Positions 19,501 to 29,071 of a stretch of DNA of 57,117 nucleotides are shown here, piece by piece. Origin of the DNA: Tritrichomonas foetus (lineage: Eukaryota; Parabasalia; Tritrichomonadida; Tritrichomonadidae); contig MLAK01000834.1 in the NCBI GenBank assembly GCA_001839685.1, positions 1-57,117 of the forward strand, read 5' to 3'. A program made the position numbers and the translations under genes. A model generated the notes under the pieces. It saw only the letters and a list, made by a program, of their open reading frames with translations, was not told where the DNA came from and ran no database searches. Positions within the stretch are counted from its first letter, which is position 1. Every line of letters starts with the position of its first letter.

Positions 19501-21125
19501 ATGTAGGGTTTTAATGCGGCCTTTAAAGATTTCACATCTTCAGCACTTTCAATATTATGATGCTTTGATTTGAATTCTTCTAAAGACGGAAATTGATTTG
19601 GTGCGATAAAATGAAGCAATGCAAAAATTTCATCAATGTTATTTTGAATTGGAGTACCAGTCATTAAAAGAATATGATCCATTTGTAAAGAATACATATA
19701 TCTGTAAATTTTGGAGTGCATATTCTTTAAACGATGAGCTTCATCAATGATTACAAAATGCCATTTGATTGATTGAATTAATTCTAACTCTTTATTAACT
19801 GTTTCTATATTCGTTAAGATTACTTGACACTTTGTAGTATTTTCATGAGGTGGATCATAAAACACTTCGTATTTTTTGATTATTTGTCTCTCTTGTTTTG
19901 ATCCATGAAACATTACACAATTAATATCAGTCCAATTTTCAAATTCTCTTTTCCAGTTGGGAAGGGTACCAAGTGGTGCAACCACTAAGAAAGGTCCAGG
20001 CATTCCATAATTCTTCACTATATCATTCAGTAAAGAAATACACATAACAGTTTTACCTAAACCCATTTCATCTGCCAGAATTGTGTTTTTATGTGTTTGA
20101 TAAGCAAAAAGAAGCCAGTTGAGTGCTTCAACTTGATATTGCCTTAAAGTATTATCGTTTTTATACTTCGGTAAAGGTATGCAATTTTCGCCAACACCAT
20201 ATTCTTTAAAACTGCATGGCATTTGCTGAATTTTCGGGGCTTGATAGGATTCTCTTCTTTTGAAGACCCTCAGCGCATGATCATCAACAACAGTTGCTTC
20301 CCATGTTGCATCGTCGTAGCTTTCATCTTGCCACTTCACCAAATAAAGCTGCTTTTCTCGATCGAACGCAACAATGTGGTCGATAATTCGCGGCTCTTGA
20401 TTTTTTTCATGTGGAGCAGCCGGAACAGATAGAAATGGAATTGATTGGAGCTGTTTCAGCCCAAATTCTTGAACTTGGGAGTCCCAATTGGATAGATGCG
20501 AATGGCCCCCTGGATGCTGCTCAAGGTCCTCTCGAGTCATAAATTCGGCTTCTGCATTTGACGAGCGAACCAAACGAACGAAGAAAACTGGAGGATCGAC
20601 TGAATTTTTGATCCCGATAATTTTTTCGATCGGAACCAAAGGAGGGGCATCAATTCCATCTGGAAGTAAAGAGGAACTTCCCCCATCCTCCGTACTGTCT
20701 TCGTAATAAGGAATATCGTCGGAATATTTTGCGACATTTTTGACTCGTTTTTCTCTCCGTAATGCGATAGAATTGCAAGAAATACTTCGTATTGGAAAAC
20801 TGATGTCGTCTGAATCTGAATCGGTACTTCTGGAATATTTTTTTTTTGGATTATATAGTCCGGTTGTTGGTCGATCTGTTGAGTTTTTCGAGGCGGTAGA
20901 AGAAGTGTTTTGTTTGGATTTTTTCTTTCGATTTCGACTGATACTTTTTCGATAGTTTTCTTCAATAAAAACATCATCATCGTCATCTCGATTATCTGCA
21001 GCAAAGTCAGAATCATTATCTTCTGCACTTGGTCCAGAAGAGTCAAAATCATCATATGCACCTATCCTATTGTTTCTACGGCAATTACGGGTGGTCATTG
21101 CAGCAGAACTCATTTCGCCACTCAT
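16590..21125 (-). CDS. CHD-type chromatin remodeller (chromodomain SNF2 ATPase)
   Basis: This protein of about 1511 residues slides or spaces nucleosomes using ATP. After a disordered acidic/basic N-terminus come two chromodomains at about 165-225 and 245-295 (the second contains LYLVKWQDESYDDATWE). The SNF2 ATPase runs from about 325 to 590, with LRQYQVEALNWLLFAY, DEMGLGKT near 352, DEAHRLKN near 460 and LMTGTPIQNN. The helicase C domain spans about 615-760 (VLIFSQMVKVLDILEDFL, DGQVHGALRQ, GGVGLNLTAA, QARCHRIGQ). The C-terminal half is helical, with SANT/SLIDE-like segments (WTPQHDINLLNSVWKHGFGE). The tail is basic/acidic. The start is ambiguous. A TCATA initiator sits 2 bases before ATG 21125, and ATG 21113, 14 bases downstream of it, would give a more usual leader. 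The first 800 coding bases are GC-richer than the rest. Confidence 0.95.
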   Translation of the reverse strand: MSGEMSSAAMTTRNCRRNNRIGAYDDFDSSGPSAEDNDSDFAADNRDDDDDVFIEENYRKSISRNRKKKSKQNTSSTASKNSTDRPTTGLYNPKKKYSRSTDSDSDDISFPIRSISCNSIALRREKRVKNVAKYSDDIPYYEDSTEDGGSSSLLPDGIDAPPLVPIEKIIGIKNSVDPPVFFVRLVRSSNAEAEFMTREDLEQHPGGHSHLSNWDSQVQEFGLKQLQSIPFLSVPAAPHEKNQEPRIIDHIVAFDREKQLYLVKWQDESYDDATWEATVVDDHALRVFKRRESYQAPKIQQMPCSFKEYGVGENCIPLPKYKNDNTLRQYQVEALNWLLFAYQTHKNTILADEMGLGKTVMCISLLNDIVKNYGMPGPFLVVAPLGTLPNWKREFENWTDINCVMFHGSKQERQIIKKYEVFYDPPHENTTKCQVILTNIETVNKELELIQSIKWHFVIIDEAHRLKNMHSKIYRYMYSLQMDHILLMTGTPIQNNIDEIFALLHFIAPNQFPSLEEFKSKHHNIESAEDVKSLKAALKPYMLRRKKRDVEASIAGKEETIVEVELTRIQKFYYRLLIDRKSEELTKKYQKISELQNLAMQLRKVCNHPFLLPEVEKEIVKDGQNPLNVMIESSGKLVFVDKLLAKLAPTGEKVLIFSQMVKVLDILEDFLTYRHYKFERLDGQVHGALRQASIDRFNDKESNVFVFLLCTKAGGVGLNLTAASTVIIYDSDWNPQNDIQAQARCHRIGQTHDVQVYRLVTRGTYENEMFERASMKLGLDQAILDSKTDNPNNMNAKEIEQLIKKGAYYIFNEDETETDKFIAEDIDLILQHRTKKFSQPALDTDSSFSKASFIIDKDGDQLDLNDEHFWERVLPETKKHNRQVSNDLLRPRRTRSSMDFSEETDDDGEDEYGSTWSLSKLDKLFNQMISVGFGRWELIRSRIKANISMDMVIDGCTVLLSIITQELEHPQELLHFLFESGNINLTARQRRISTLDAFTNRKLREKIARHADQNARRLMQLKAIQNWIEGGCKPLRFDPHASPKNWTPQHDINLLNSVWKHGFGEWPVILGDTEIWGENPPVKMVSTYSRRLATLNDSLIDGQAFEILNTPAGEMKHIDSNNLKAIVHAISDIGNIPERVGELVDIDRCSTLVPIVITCARIVSSLDPKFSQATIRTYIAQYCQHTENIAPLLSYQTAKRLCDNTNWLQRLRDSLEASPISAETLENVTPPSTSHPAWWKSSVHDLFLLNHLNDYGFHEISSLVLDNDNFYSHLNETEIEYINTIAERKRKHGFIRQAKGVLGFLFQEDALISWIEELMQQIGGWSTPPYIDIPEKFRNGVILPAAYGSESIESLGDGETLILDGILYKIGFRARVLHKNIGYRCSILDKNLFEIWKSDRAKWTGENPYDVWTQVDKQFATNALVAFGLDCPFVQYEYIREIDEELPDGYIPPRINFYQTESPVSRKKKIGKQGNQQQKKRQYTKRKKTDDSETDSDPDNEDDDDFEYSDQ

Positions 21126-21511
21126 ATGAGACTTTAATCTGGTAGCTAAAAATTCACAAAAAAATGATTTGCCAAAGATATTATCATTCAAAATATTGTA
21201 ATCATGACCATTGAATTAGAATTTTTTGTGAAATTTCTGATGGATAGTTCTTTTGATTAATATAAATCCGAAAAGAAGCCGTTTTCTTTTTCTCCAAAAT
21301 TCACAAAAAAATAACTGTCATATATATTACAACTCAATTTTTTTTGCCTGACCATTGAATTTCGATAAGTTTGAGAGAAAAATCAGAAAAAATGGACAAA
21401 AAAGATGTTGTTGGTCGGTCAATTTATTAACTTTTTTTTCCAGTTTGATTCATTAAATGAAAAAATAAAACAAGGGAAATTATTCTAGAACATTTGCGAT
21501 ATTATCTACAT
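21126..21511. other. Intergenic, upstream of the CHD gene
   Basis: Contains the candidate initiator TCATA (21125-21129) at its edge. The rest is AT-rich without further elements. Confidence 0.5.
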
Positions 21512-23383
21512 TTACTTATAACAATTGTTTGCATTAATCCATAACAGAAAATCGGAATAAAGTTCATCAGTTTTTCCAATTTCGTTCAGTTTTGAAATTA
21601 ACGATAGCACTTTTCTTTGAAAAGCTTCGAAAATTTTTAATATCGGACGAATGAGTTGTTTTTTCGTTTTTATTTCTGTGACTTTATTTGAAGTAGAATT
21701 TACCCATTTCTTAACTTCTTTATGAAATTGAAATCCTAGAAATAATATGCATGAGATTAAACTAAACAGTCTAGGATCATTCAAGAACATACCTTTATAA
21801 GCTATACTAATGCTATCATCATGCAATTTAAATAAATCTTCAATATTTCGGACTTTATTAGCGACATCAATTAATTTTGACCATTGTGGATTTATCACAT
21901 AAAGTGATATGAAATCTAAGTATCCTCTTGTGAATAATGACAATACGCTTCTCATATTATCTATTGATTTTATGCCTTGAGAAGAATGCCATAGTTTATT
22001 CAGTTTATATTCTAATCTTCTCCATAATAAAATGTTCCTAAACAATAATTGATATTTTTGTTGAATTGTTTGTGGGAAGAATAGAATTAATGGCCATTCA
22101 ATTCTTGACTTCACATCAAAGAAATCCCAATTTGTTGATGTTGCAGGGTAAGTTGTTCGATCATTTTTGTTATTGTTTCCAAGATCAATAAATGTTTCTT
22201 TTACCTGCTCTGATAATAATTCATCTTCCATATCTGAATAAAAGATATCTTGCATGTTTTCAGGAAGTGCCATTGAAATTGAAACATCAAGTGATGATAG
22301 ATGAATTTTTTGTTTGGCAGCTTTCATTGAATCTTTAGAATTATGAAATAATAAAGAAATCCAGCTGCCTCTCGCACATAAATAAACAGAATGAAACATT
22401 TTGAAATAATGAACAATATTATATTTTGTTCTCATTACATTCATTAGCTGCAACGATGCTGAATATAACACTGAATCTAAAATAATTCCTCTTTGTAAAG
22501 ATTGTATAGAAAGCCCAGTTGATTTGTCAAGTTTTTCTCCACATATATTTAAAACAGCTTTTGATTTTCCAGCTAGTAAAATTTTAAGAATTGAAGTTTG
22601 TTGTAAAAAAACTGGAATTTGCTTTTCAACAATTAAAAAACGCAACTGCCAGAATCTTCCTTGGTATTCATCCATATAATCTTCAGGCATGATCGCTTCA
22701 TTCACTTTAATAAAAAACTCTTCAAAAGGATCATCAACAACTCCATTATAGATCCATTTTTCAATAAATGCCAAAAGTGGCTCTGATGATGATTGAAAAA
22801 CATAATACATAATTTTACGAACTGAATCAGTTTTACAATTGTAAGTCATATAATTATAAATAATTGATAAAGCTTTACATCCTCTTTTATTTCTTACTTG
22901 TGAAAGTAATTCTGAAACTGCATGCATTGTGTCAAAATGCTTCTCTAAATTCGAGGCAAGCATTGGAAGCGTTAATTGTTGAAAAGATTCGATTTTTGCT
23001 ATAAATTGAGTAAAATCCGATAGGATTACTTTTAACGAGGCACATAAGGCATGTAAAACACGTCCATATTCTAACGTGAAGTGAGTTTCGGAAAATTTTT
23101 TAATAAAAGAAACATCATTGCATAACGGCAAAATAAAATCTATAAAACTTCGATTTAAAGAATTTCGCAATTTTGTTGTTAATACTAATTTGCCGGATTT
23201 GTCTGGTTTGAAATAAGTTCCACTTGCTCCAACTAAACAATATATCAAATCTGAAACTAATAATTGTTCTTCGTAGTCTTTTGATAACGCTGAAATATCA
23301 ATAGTATCGTTTGATTCGAAGTCGTCAGGAATAAGGATAATAGATTCATCTTCTAGCCAATCTGGGATGAAATTTTCATCCAT
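21512..23383 (-). CDS. Gamma-tubulin complex component 2 (GCP2/Spc97-like)
   Basis: This 623-residue protein belongs to the Spc97/Spc98 family, which assembles gamma-tubulin into the template that nucleates microtubules at basal bodies and spindle poles. The GCP N-terminal domain is clear: DLIYCLVGASGTYF near 55, FTLEYGRVLHALCASLK near 105, EPLLAFIEKWIYNGVVDDPF near 205 (family: FxxLExWIYxGxIxDPYxEF), EYQGRFWQLRFLI, and a QIPVFL segment followed by KILLAGKS. The C-terminal gamma-tubulin-binding domain covers about 380-620 (IEWPLILFF, YQLLFRNILLWRRLEYKLNK). The pattern around IYNGVVDDP fits GCP2 better than GCP3. It is shorter than animal GCP2 (about 900) because it lacks the N-terminal extension. 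ATG 23383 is the first ATG; an upstream TTG at 23413 would add ten residues. Confidence 0.9.
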   Translation of the reverse strand: MDENFIPDWLEDESIILIPDDFESNDTIDISALSKDYEEQLLVSDLIYCLVGASGTYFKPDKSGKLVLTTKLRNSLNRSFIDFILPLCNDVSFIKKFSETHFTLEYGRVLHALCASLKVILSDFTQFIAKIESFQQLTLPMLASNLEKHFDTMHAVSELLSQVRNKRGCKALSIIYNYMTYNCKTDSVRKIMYYVFQSSSEPLLAFIEKWIYNGVVDDPFEEFFIKVNEAIMPEDYMDEYQGRFWQLRFLIVEKQIPVFLQQTSILKILLAGKSKAVLNICGEKLDKSTGLSIQSLQRGIILDSVLYSASLQLMNVMRTKYNIVHYFKMFHSVYLCARGSWISLLFHNSKDSMKAAKQKIHLSSLDVSISMALPENMQDIFYSDMEDELLSEQVKETFIDLGNNNKNDRTTYPATSTNWDFFDVKSRIEWPLILFFPQTIQQKYQLLFRNILLWRRLEYKLNKLWHSSQGIKSIDNMRSVLSLFTRGYLDFISLYVINPQWSKLIDVANKVRNIEDLFKLHDDSISIAYKGMFLNDPRLFSLISCILFLGFQFHKEVKKWVNSTSNKVTEIKTKKQLIRPILKIFEAFQRKVLSLISKLNEIGKTDELYSDFLLWINANNCYK

Positions 23384-23510
23384 GTATTTTTTTTTAAACG
23401 GACACCTATTCAAATAAAAATGTTAACTACTTTTAGTTAACTATAATTTTTTTACTGACAAGTTGAAAAGGAATAAGTGATGTTAGCATCATAAAAGAAT
23501 ACCGATGTGA

Positions 23511-23624
23511 GAAGATGGTAATACAAAATGTCATACATGTGAAGTTGATAATTGCGTGAAATGTGATCCTGAACAATGCAGTGATTTGACTTTCCATAAT
23601 GGAAATACTAATCATAAGGATTAA
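23511..23624 (+). pseudogene. Relic of a cysteine-rich (furin/VSP-like) protein
   Basis: On the plus strand, just after an in-frame TGA, an open stretch of 37 codons reads NTKCHTCEVDNCVKCDPEQC and continues to TAA at 23622. It contains five cysteines in CxxC-type spacing, like the furin-like/VSP-like cysteine-rich repeats of large surface proteins in anaerobic protists. A preceding segment in another frame (SIIKEYRCEKM) suggests a frameshift. There is no start. It lies antisense in the gap between two minus-strand genes and looks like the fossil 3' end of a gene. Confidence 0.45.
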
Positions 23625-23725
23625 ATAGAGAGTTATCAAAAATAGAGTTATAAAGTAAAAAACAAATATAAAAATAAAATATAGTATTTTTATATCATAC
23701 AGTTCTACACAAACACTAAAATGTA

Positions 23726-26700
23726 CTAAAAATTAAGCGAAAATGAAAAATCAAATTGATCTTTCCGGAAAATTTTGGATATTGTTTCAATCATTTCTTC
23801 TTTTGTTTGTGGTGGTTCATCAATATTAAAGTTTCCATGCATCATTAAATAATCAGCAGCAGTCAATCCTTGATTATCTTTTATGGTAAAATCTATATTA
23901 CGCTTACTATTCAATAGTTTAAGTGCTGTTTTACAATCATTGTATTGAATTGCGGCGATTAAAGGTGTCCAACCTTTGCTATTTTGAATATTGAGATCAA
24001 TTTGAGGCTGATTTAATAAAGAATCCAGTAAACACGATCTATATTTAATTGCAACAAAAATTGGCGCTGATCCATTTAAACCTTTTTTATTTATATCAAT
24101 ATTTGGCGCCTGAAGAACTAAATCTTGAAGCTCGGTATTTATTCCAATGACCATTAAAGGTGTCCAACCAACAATGCTGTTTGGAAGTGGTATATGTTGT
24201 TCAAATGTGTTATCATTGTTAAAGTTATTATATAGATTTGCTAAATAGCCATGAATGAAGCTAATGTCTTCAGTATAAGGTTCATTGATATCAACAGCTC
24301 CTAATGTTATGAAGAGCGATGCAACATTTAATGATTTCTGTAAAGAAAAAATAAAAGCACGATGAGCGAAGGATTTTATAGGATCAAATGATGGATGTTG
24401 TAATATATGATTTACGTTTTCTGAACTAGAAACTGCCACAGACTCAACAAGTAGGGATTCACCATTCATATTTATTTGATTAACATCGTTTCCTAATAAT
24501 TTGAGAAATTCATTAGTTAGATTAAAATCATTCCCACTTAAACAAATAAATAATGATCTTCTTAATTCAAATTCAGGAGCTGAAAAGCGTGGATGATTTA
24601 AAATTAGGGGAATATGTTCATAAGCACGAACATTTATTGCTTCAGCCAAAAGTGTTTTTCGATGATAAGTAGCTTTTTTATTAATATCAAAATCGAGATT
24701 ATACAATGATTTTGAAATCTTAATGCTGACATCATTTGGTGAATTCATTGTAGCATCAATGGCGCGAACAATTGTTGCTGAATTAATTTTTATAGGAGAT
24801 TCTTCACTTAAAAAGAAATTAACTGTTTGTTCAATACCACCAGAAACAGCATTGACAAAAACTTCGAATACTTCATTTTCTTGTAAAGTAAATGAACAAT
24901 TGGCTCGTTCTAACAGAATCATTAGGGTTTTTATATAGAGATATTGTGCAGCCAAGCCAAGTATTGGTGTTCCCATACTTGCACATATGTGTAAATCCAA
25001 TTCAGGACGTTCCAAAAGCAATTCAAGTAGTGGATAGCAGCAAGCATCAATTGCTTCTTCTAAAATTGTTCGATTTTCATAAACAAAATTAATATCGATG
25101 CCATCAAACGATAAAAAGAATTTGACAGCATTTAAGTCAAAATCATCATTATTTACAATTCCATTATGTTGTAACCCCAATTTATGTTTAAATACATAAG
25201 GCTGATTCATTCTTAAATGTCCATGATTATTAGTCATCTTAGAAAAATAGGCTATGAAAGCGGCACTAACTTCCCAAATATATCGTTTACTTGTACAGAA
25301 AGGTGCCAATAATTTTACTATTTCTAATTTCTTATGTTTAGCGGCAATTATTAGTGGTGTTTCTCCTTCGTAATTAGCAATATGGGGATTAATCCCTTCT
25401 TGTTCTAGTAAAAATTTGACAATCTCTATACAATTTGCACTACAAGCGGCACAGAGTGCAGTACCCTCATTATTTTCATTCAAAAAGTCAGGATCATTGT
25501 TTCTTTTCACCATTGCTTTAACTACATCAATCATTTTATTTTTTGCTGCTTTAATCAATGCAGTGCCATTAACTTCGCTCAACTCTACAAACAATAAAGC
25601 AACTTCATTTTGTTGATTCTGGATTGCAGTGAGGAGAAATTTTGAAGCAAGTGAATTTTTCATTTGATCAGACATAAGAGAAAAGAAAAGACGAAGAATG
25701 TCAGTGAATCCATTTGAGACAATTGTAGAAATTACAGAACGAATAGAATCTTTATCAAGAATAGCACCACAATCCAATAAGTATTTGCATATTTCAATAT
25801 GGCCGGCTTTTCCTGCTTCTGCAAGTGCTCGTGCCATTCTTCCTTTTAATGAAGAACCTGTGTCATTCATAACTTTGGTTACAATTAGTTTTACACAATC
25901 AAACATTCCTTTTGAAGCAGCAGCTGCACAAAATCCACATATTTCATTTAAATTTGTGTCTTTCATATAATTAGTTAATAAATAATCAAGTATATCAATT
26001 AATCCATTTGATGCAGATGATCTGAAAAGTGTTTTTAAGTCACTTTTAATATCAAAATTACTTTTTTCAATAAGCCAGAAGAATAGATCACTATGCCCAC
26101 ATTTGATACTTTGATGAAGTGCTTCTTTAATGTCTTCAGTAGTAATTAATGGAGAAATCATTTCAAATATTGCCTTTGAAATAAGAATACTACCAAATTG
26201 AGAAGCAGAAATCAAAGAAATTGCTTTCGTTGAAAGTTGATCAAGTAATGATTCTTTTCCTGCTGCAGAAATAACCATTCGGAAAATATCGCCAAATCCA
26301 TAACGTGCAGCAGTTGATACTAAAATTGAAGCAATATGAGGATGAGTAGAAAGCGAAATCCCATTTTCCATAATAAGCATAAGTGCACGAATATTATTGG
26401 TTTCTGTTGTTGCTTGCAAGCATGTTTTTAAGCTTTCTAAAAGCAAAACTTGGTTTGTAGTTTGATGAATATACCATTCAAAAACACCATATCGATGATA
26501 AGAAACAGCAGCATATAAAACAAAATCATGTAAATTCATTTTTTGAATAGTGGTAAGAATTGGAATTCCTAAACCCCTTTTGAAAGTATTTTTCACTTTA
26601 ATATCTTTCATTTTTTGATGAATCATTCTTGATCGATAATGATGATTAAATCGGTGCCAAGGTGCATTAAATTCACTATCAACCATATCGTTTCGGCCAA

Positions 26701-28507
26701 CAAAAGCACGACCAGGGAAGTTTCCTGTCCAATTTGACCTTTTTCCAGATTTAAAATTGTTGATAAACATGTTGTTTGGATAAAGATTGTTCTGATTATT
26801 ATGTTGATTCTGGTTGTTATTATTATTATTTATTGCTGTTTCAGATTCAAGATCAAACTTTTGGAAACAAACACGTATAATTTCACTATTTCCACCAATT
26901 ACTGCATTCACGATTGTAGATTGGCTGACATTTTGACCATTCAACAACAAATATTTAAAACAATTAATTGAACCACGGAAAGCTGCGTAATTAATTTGAG
27001 AAAGTTTTTCCAGGTTATCAAATGGTGATTGGTGAATATATTGATTGTTTTTATCAAATCCAGATTGAGTTAATTTTAAAATTAAAGTATCAACATCATC
27101 ATTTGCAATTGCTATGGCTATTGGATCTTGATTTTGCATTTGTTCTCTTTCAATTCTATAATCATGATAATCATTGTTAGTTAAAACTTCTCTTATTGGA
27201 TAAAAATAGTTTCGGGTATTAGTTGGAATATTGTTCAATAAATGTGAGTAACTTCCATAAAATTCAGGTATGAAATAATGAATTAAACATGATAAATAAA
27301 TTTTTGAATTGTTTGAATCAGTTTTGGGATGTCTTATTATTGTATTTAAGATCGAGGAAATTGGAATTAACCCGTTTTTATACAAAATGTAAACAAAATT
27401 ACACAGTAAAAATGATTCATTAGCTGTTCTTAATATAAAATTTGTGAGGAATTCCAAAAACCCTGGTATACTATTAGATAAAAGTTTACAAAGTTCACAT
27501 AAAACGTTTAATAAACTTTTTCTATAACAAGCGACAACACAAATATTTGATATTAATTCTTTCACTAATTCAAAAGAAGAAAGCCAAATTGAATCTTCAA
27601 GTTCATGAAAAGTAAACATTAAGTTAGAATCAGTTAAATCAAATAGCAAATCTTGCAAAAGAAGTATATTGGAAGTTTGATTAATTTCATCATCCAACAC
27701 AGTTAAAGAAAATTCGAATTCCTTATTGAAGTTTTCAACCTTTTGAATCAACCCTGTAATTTTTAAATCAGTTGCAATTTGTTGAATATAATCCATATTT
27801 TGTGGTGCCATTTGAATATTATGACCAGAAAAATAATCAGAAACAAGAGAAAATTCGGAATTCAAATCATCAAAATCATATTCATAAGTTCGACACTTTG
27901 GATCATTTTGAATTTCTTCAGAAAGCACATCAGAAAGAAATGCAGAAAAATAGGGGAAGAAATACGAACGACTTTTTGTTCTTATTTCAAATTTGTCAGA
28001 ATTGATATATAATATGAAATTCGCAGCATGGCCAGGTGATAATGAAAGTTGGACAATTTTACTGGGCTTAGAATTCCTGATTCCACAGGGGAGTGGCCAC
28101 TGATTTGGAAGTGAAAATGATAATATTTGACTCAGTTCGAAAAAAAAGTCTCTGTCCTTTTTAACATTAACTGTGGTGATGAGGCCATTGCAAATATCGG
28201 TAAAAGCTTGCATTCTGTTCTGTGGATCGTTGATATCGAGTTCAAATTCATTCATATCTTCGATATTCAAATTATTCTTTTGAGCGTACTGTGGAAGCGA
28301 ATGGCATAATTCAAAAATTATGCTTTTATTAACGAAATATTTTTTTCCTTTGACGATTAAGGCGAATTCTTTTGGTGCTTTCGAAATTAAAGTCAGCGAG
28401 TTGCGAAAATTAACAGAGTCGTCTTTCAAATTGGTTGATAACTTTTGGGCCAAAGATTTACTGGCTTCTTGAATGACAAGGCCAGATTGGGATGTATAAT
28501 TAAACAT
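23726..28507 (-). CDS. Large BTB-like/ankyrin-repeat protein, 1593 residues
   Basis: The N-terminus has two BTB-like segments, near 45-130 (FALIVKGKKYFVNKSIIFEL) and 170-260 (DKFEIRTKSRSYFFPYFSAF, SDYFSGHNIQ). A helical region follows. Near 480-560 a DUF3447-like block has INYAAFRGSINCFKYLLLNG and VIGGNSEIIRVCF. An asparagine-rich linker at about 555-575 comes next. From about 640 to 1580 there are diverged ankyrin repeats, clearest at the end (KGWTPLIAAIQYNDCKTALK, NQGLTAADYLM). Trichomonads carry hundreds of such proteins. Roles in protein binding are assumed and no specific partner can be inferred. An initiator TCATT lies 4 bases before the ATG. The frame is intact over 4.8 kb. The N-terminal 450 bases are GC-richer than the rest. 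Confidence 0.9.
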   Translation of the reverse strand: MFNYTSQSGLVIQEASKSLAQKLSTNLKDDSVNFRNSLTLISKAPKEFALIVKGKKYFVNKSIIFELCHSLPQYAQKNNLNIEDMNEFELDINDPQNRMQAFTDICNGLITTVNVKKDRDFFFELSQILSFSLPNQWPLPCGIRNSKPSKIVQLSLSPGHAANFILYINSDKFEIRTKSRSYFFPYFSAFLSDVLSEEIQNDPKCRTYEYDFDDLNSEFSLVSDYFSGHNIQMAPQNMDYIQQIATDLKITGLIQKVENFNKEFEFSLTVLDDEINQTSNILLLQDLLFDLTDSNLMFTFHELEDSIWLSSFELVKELISNICVVACYRKSLLNVLCELCKLLSNSIPGFLEFLTNFILRTANESFLLCNFVYILYKNGLIPISSILNTIIRHPKTDSNNSKIYLSCLIHYFIPEFYGSYSHLLNNIPTNTRNYFYPIREVLTNNDYHDYRIEREQMQNQDPIAIAIANDDVDTLILKLTQSGFDKNNQYIHQSPFDNLEKLSQINYAAFRGSINCFKYLLLNGQNVSQSTIVNAVIGGNSEIIRVCFQKFDLESETAINNNNNNQNQHNNQNNLYPNNMFINNFKSGKRSNWTGNFPGRAFVGRNDMVDSEFNAPWHRFNHHYRSRMIHQKMKDIKVKNTFKRGLGIPILTTIQKMNLHDFVLYAAVSYHRYGVFEWYIHQTTNQVLLLESLKTCLQATTETNNIRALMLIMENGISLSTHPHIASILVSTAARYGFGDIFRMVISAAGKESLLDQLSTKAISLISASQFGSILISKAIFEMISPLITTEDIKEALHQSIKCGHSDLFFWLIEKSNFDIKSDLKTLFRSSASNGLIDILDYLLTNYMKDTNLNEICGFCAAAASKGMFDCVKLIVTKVMNDTGSSLKGRMARALAEAGKAGHIEICKYLLDCGAILDKDSIRSVISTIVSNGFTDILRLFFSLMSDQMKNSLASKFLLTAIQNQQNEVALLFVELSEVNGTALIKAAKNKMIDVVKAMVKRNNDPDFLNENNEGTALCAACSANCIEIVKFLLEQEGINPHIANYEGETPLIIAAKHKKLEIVKLLAPFCTSKRYIWEVSAAFIAYFSKMTNNHGHLRMNQPYVFKHKLGLQHNGIVNNDDFDLNAVKFFLSFDGIDINFVYENRTILEEAIDACCYPLLELLLERPELDLHICASMGTPILGLAAQYLYIKTLMILLERANCSFTLQENEVFEVFVNAVSGGIEQTVNFFLSEESPIKINSATIVRAIDATMNSPNDVSIKISKSLYNLDFDINKKATYHRKTLLAEAINVRAYEHIPLILNHPRFSAPEFELRRSLFICLSGNDFNLTNEFLKLLGNDVNQINMNGESLLVESVAVSSSENVNHILQHPSFDPIKSFAHRAFIFSLQKSLNVASLFITLGAVDINEPYTEDISFIHGYLANLYNNFNNDNTFEQHIPLPNSIVGWTPLMVIGINTELQDLVLQAPNIDINKKGLNGSAPIFVAIKYRSCLLDSLLNQPQIDLNIQNSKGWTPLIAAIQYNDCKTALKLLNSKRNIDFTIKDNQGLTAADYLMMHGNFNIDEPPQTKEEMIETISKIFRKDQFDFSFSLNF

Positions 28508-28508
28508 T

Positions 28509-28513
28509 AATGA
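28509..28513 (-). promoter_or_regulatory. Initiator TCATT of the 1593-residue ankyrin gene
   Basis: TCATT with the A at 28511 gives a 4-base leader. This agrees with the karyopherin and the 10454-11602 genes. Confidence 0.5.
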
Positions 28514-29071
28514 GGAAACTTTTTGACAAGAAAAAAATTTGTCATTTTAACTTATTCAATAAAATAAAAAATTCAATATATATCTGGCCATCTAATAATT
28601 TGTGTCAAGTAAAATTTGTCTTAAATCTCTTTCTTTCAGGAATTAAAATTTAATCTCTAAGAAAAAAATATATAGAAATCGTATAAGATTATGATGTCTT
28701 CAAAGAAGTATGAATTAATCAAGAGCTCTCTGAGAATTTAACAATTTTTCATTCCTGTCAAAAATGAAGTCATCTTTAAAACTTCAACACAATGTTTCTT
28801 TTTTAAATAGGTATATCATCTAAATTATTTAAATTAGATTTTATGATTTCACTTCTATTTATTATGAGTTGAAAATAAAAACTATCTGTATCTATTCATT
28901 TTTACTGAATAACTTGGCTTTCATCTAGTCAGTAATGACCAATGAAGCTTAATTATAGATTCAAAAATAAATAAGAAATTGAAATAAGAAATAAAGAACA
29001 TAAATCATATTAAGCAATTAAAATATGCAATTCGAATAATGCTACATAATACTGAGAGAACATTATAAAAA
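28514..29071. other. Intergenic, 558 bp
   Basis: AT-rich DNA between two genes on the minus strand. I see no relic frames, repeats or RNA genes. Confidence 0.5.
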
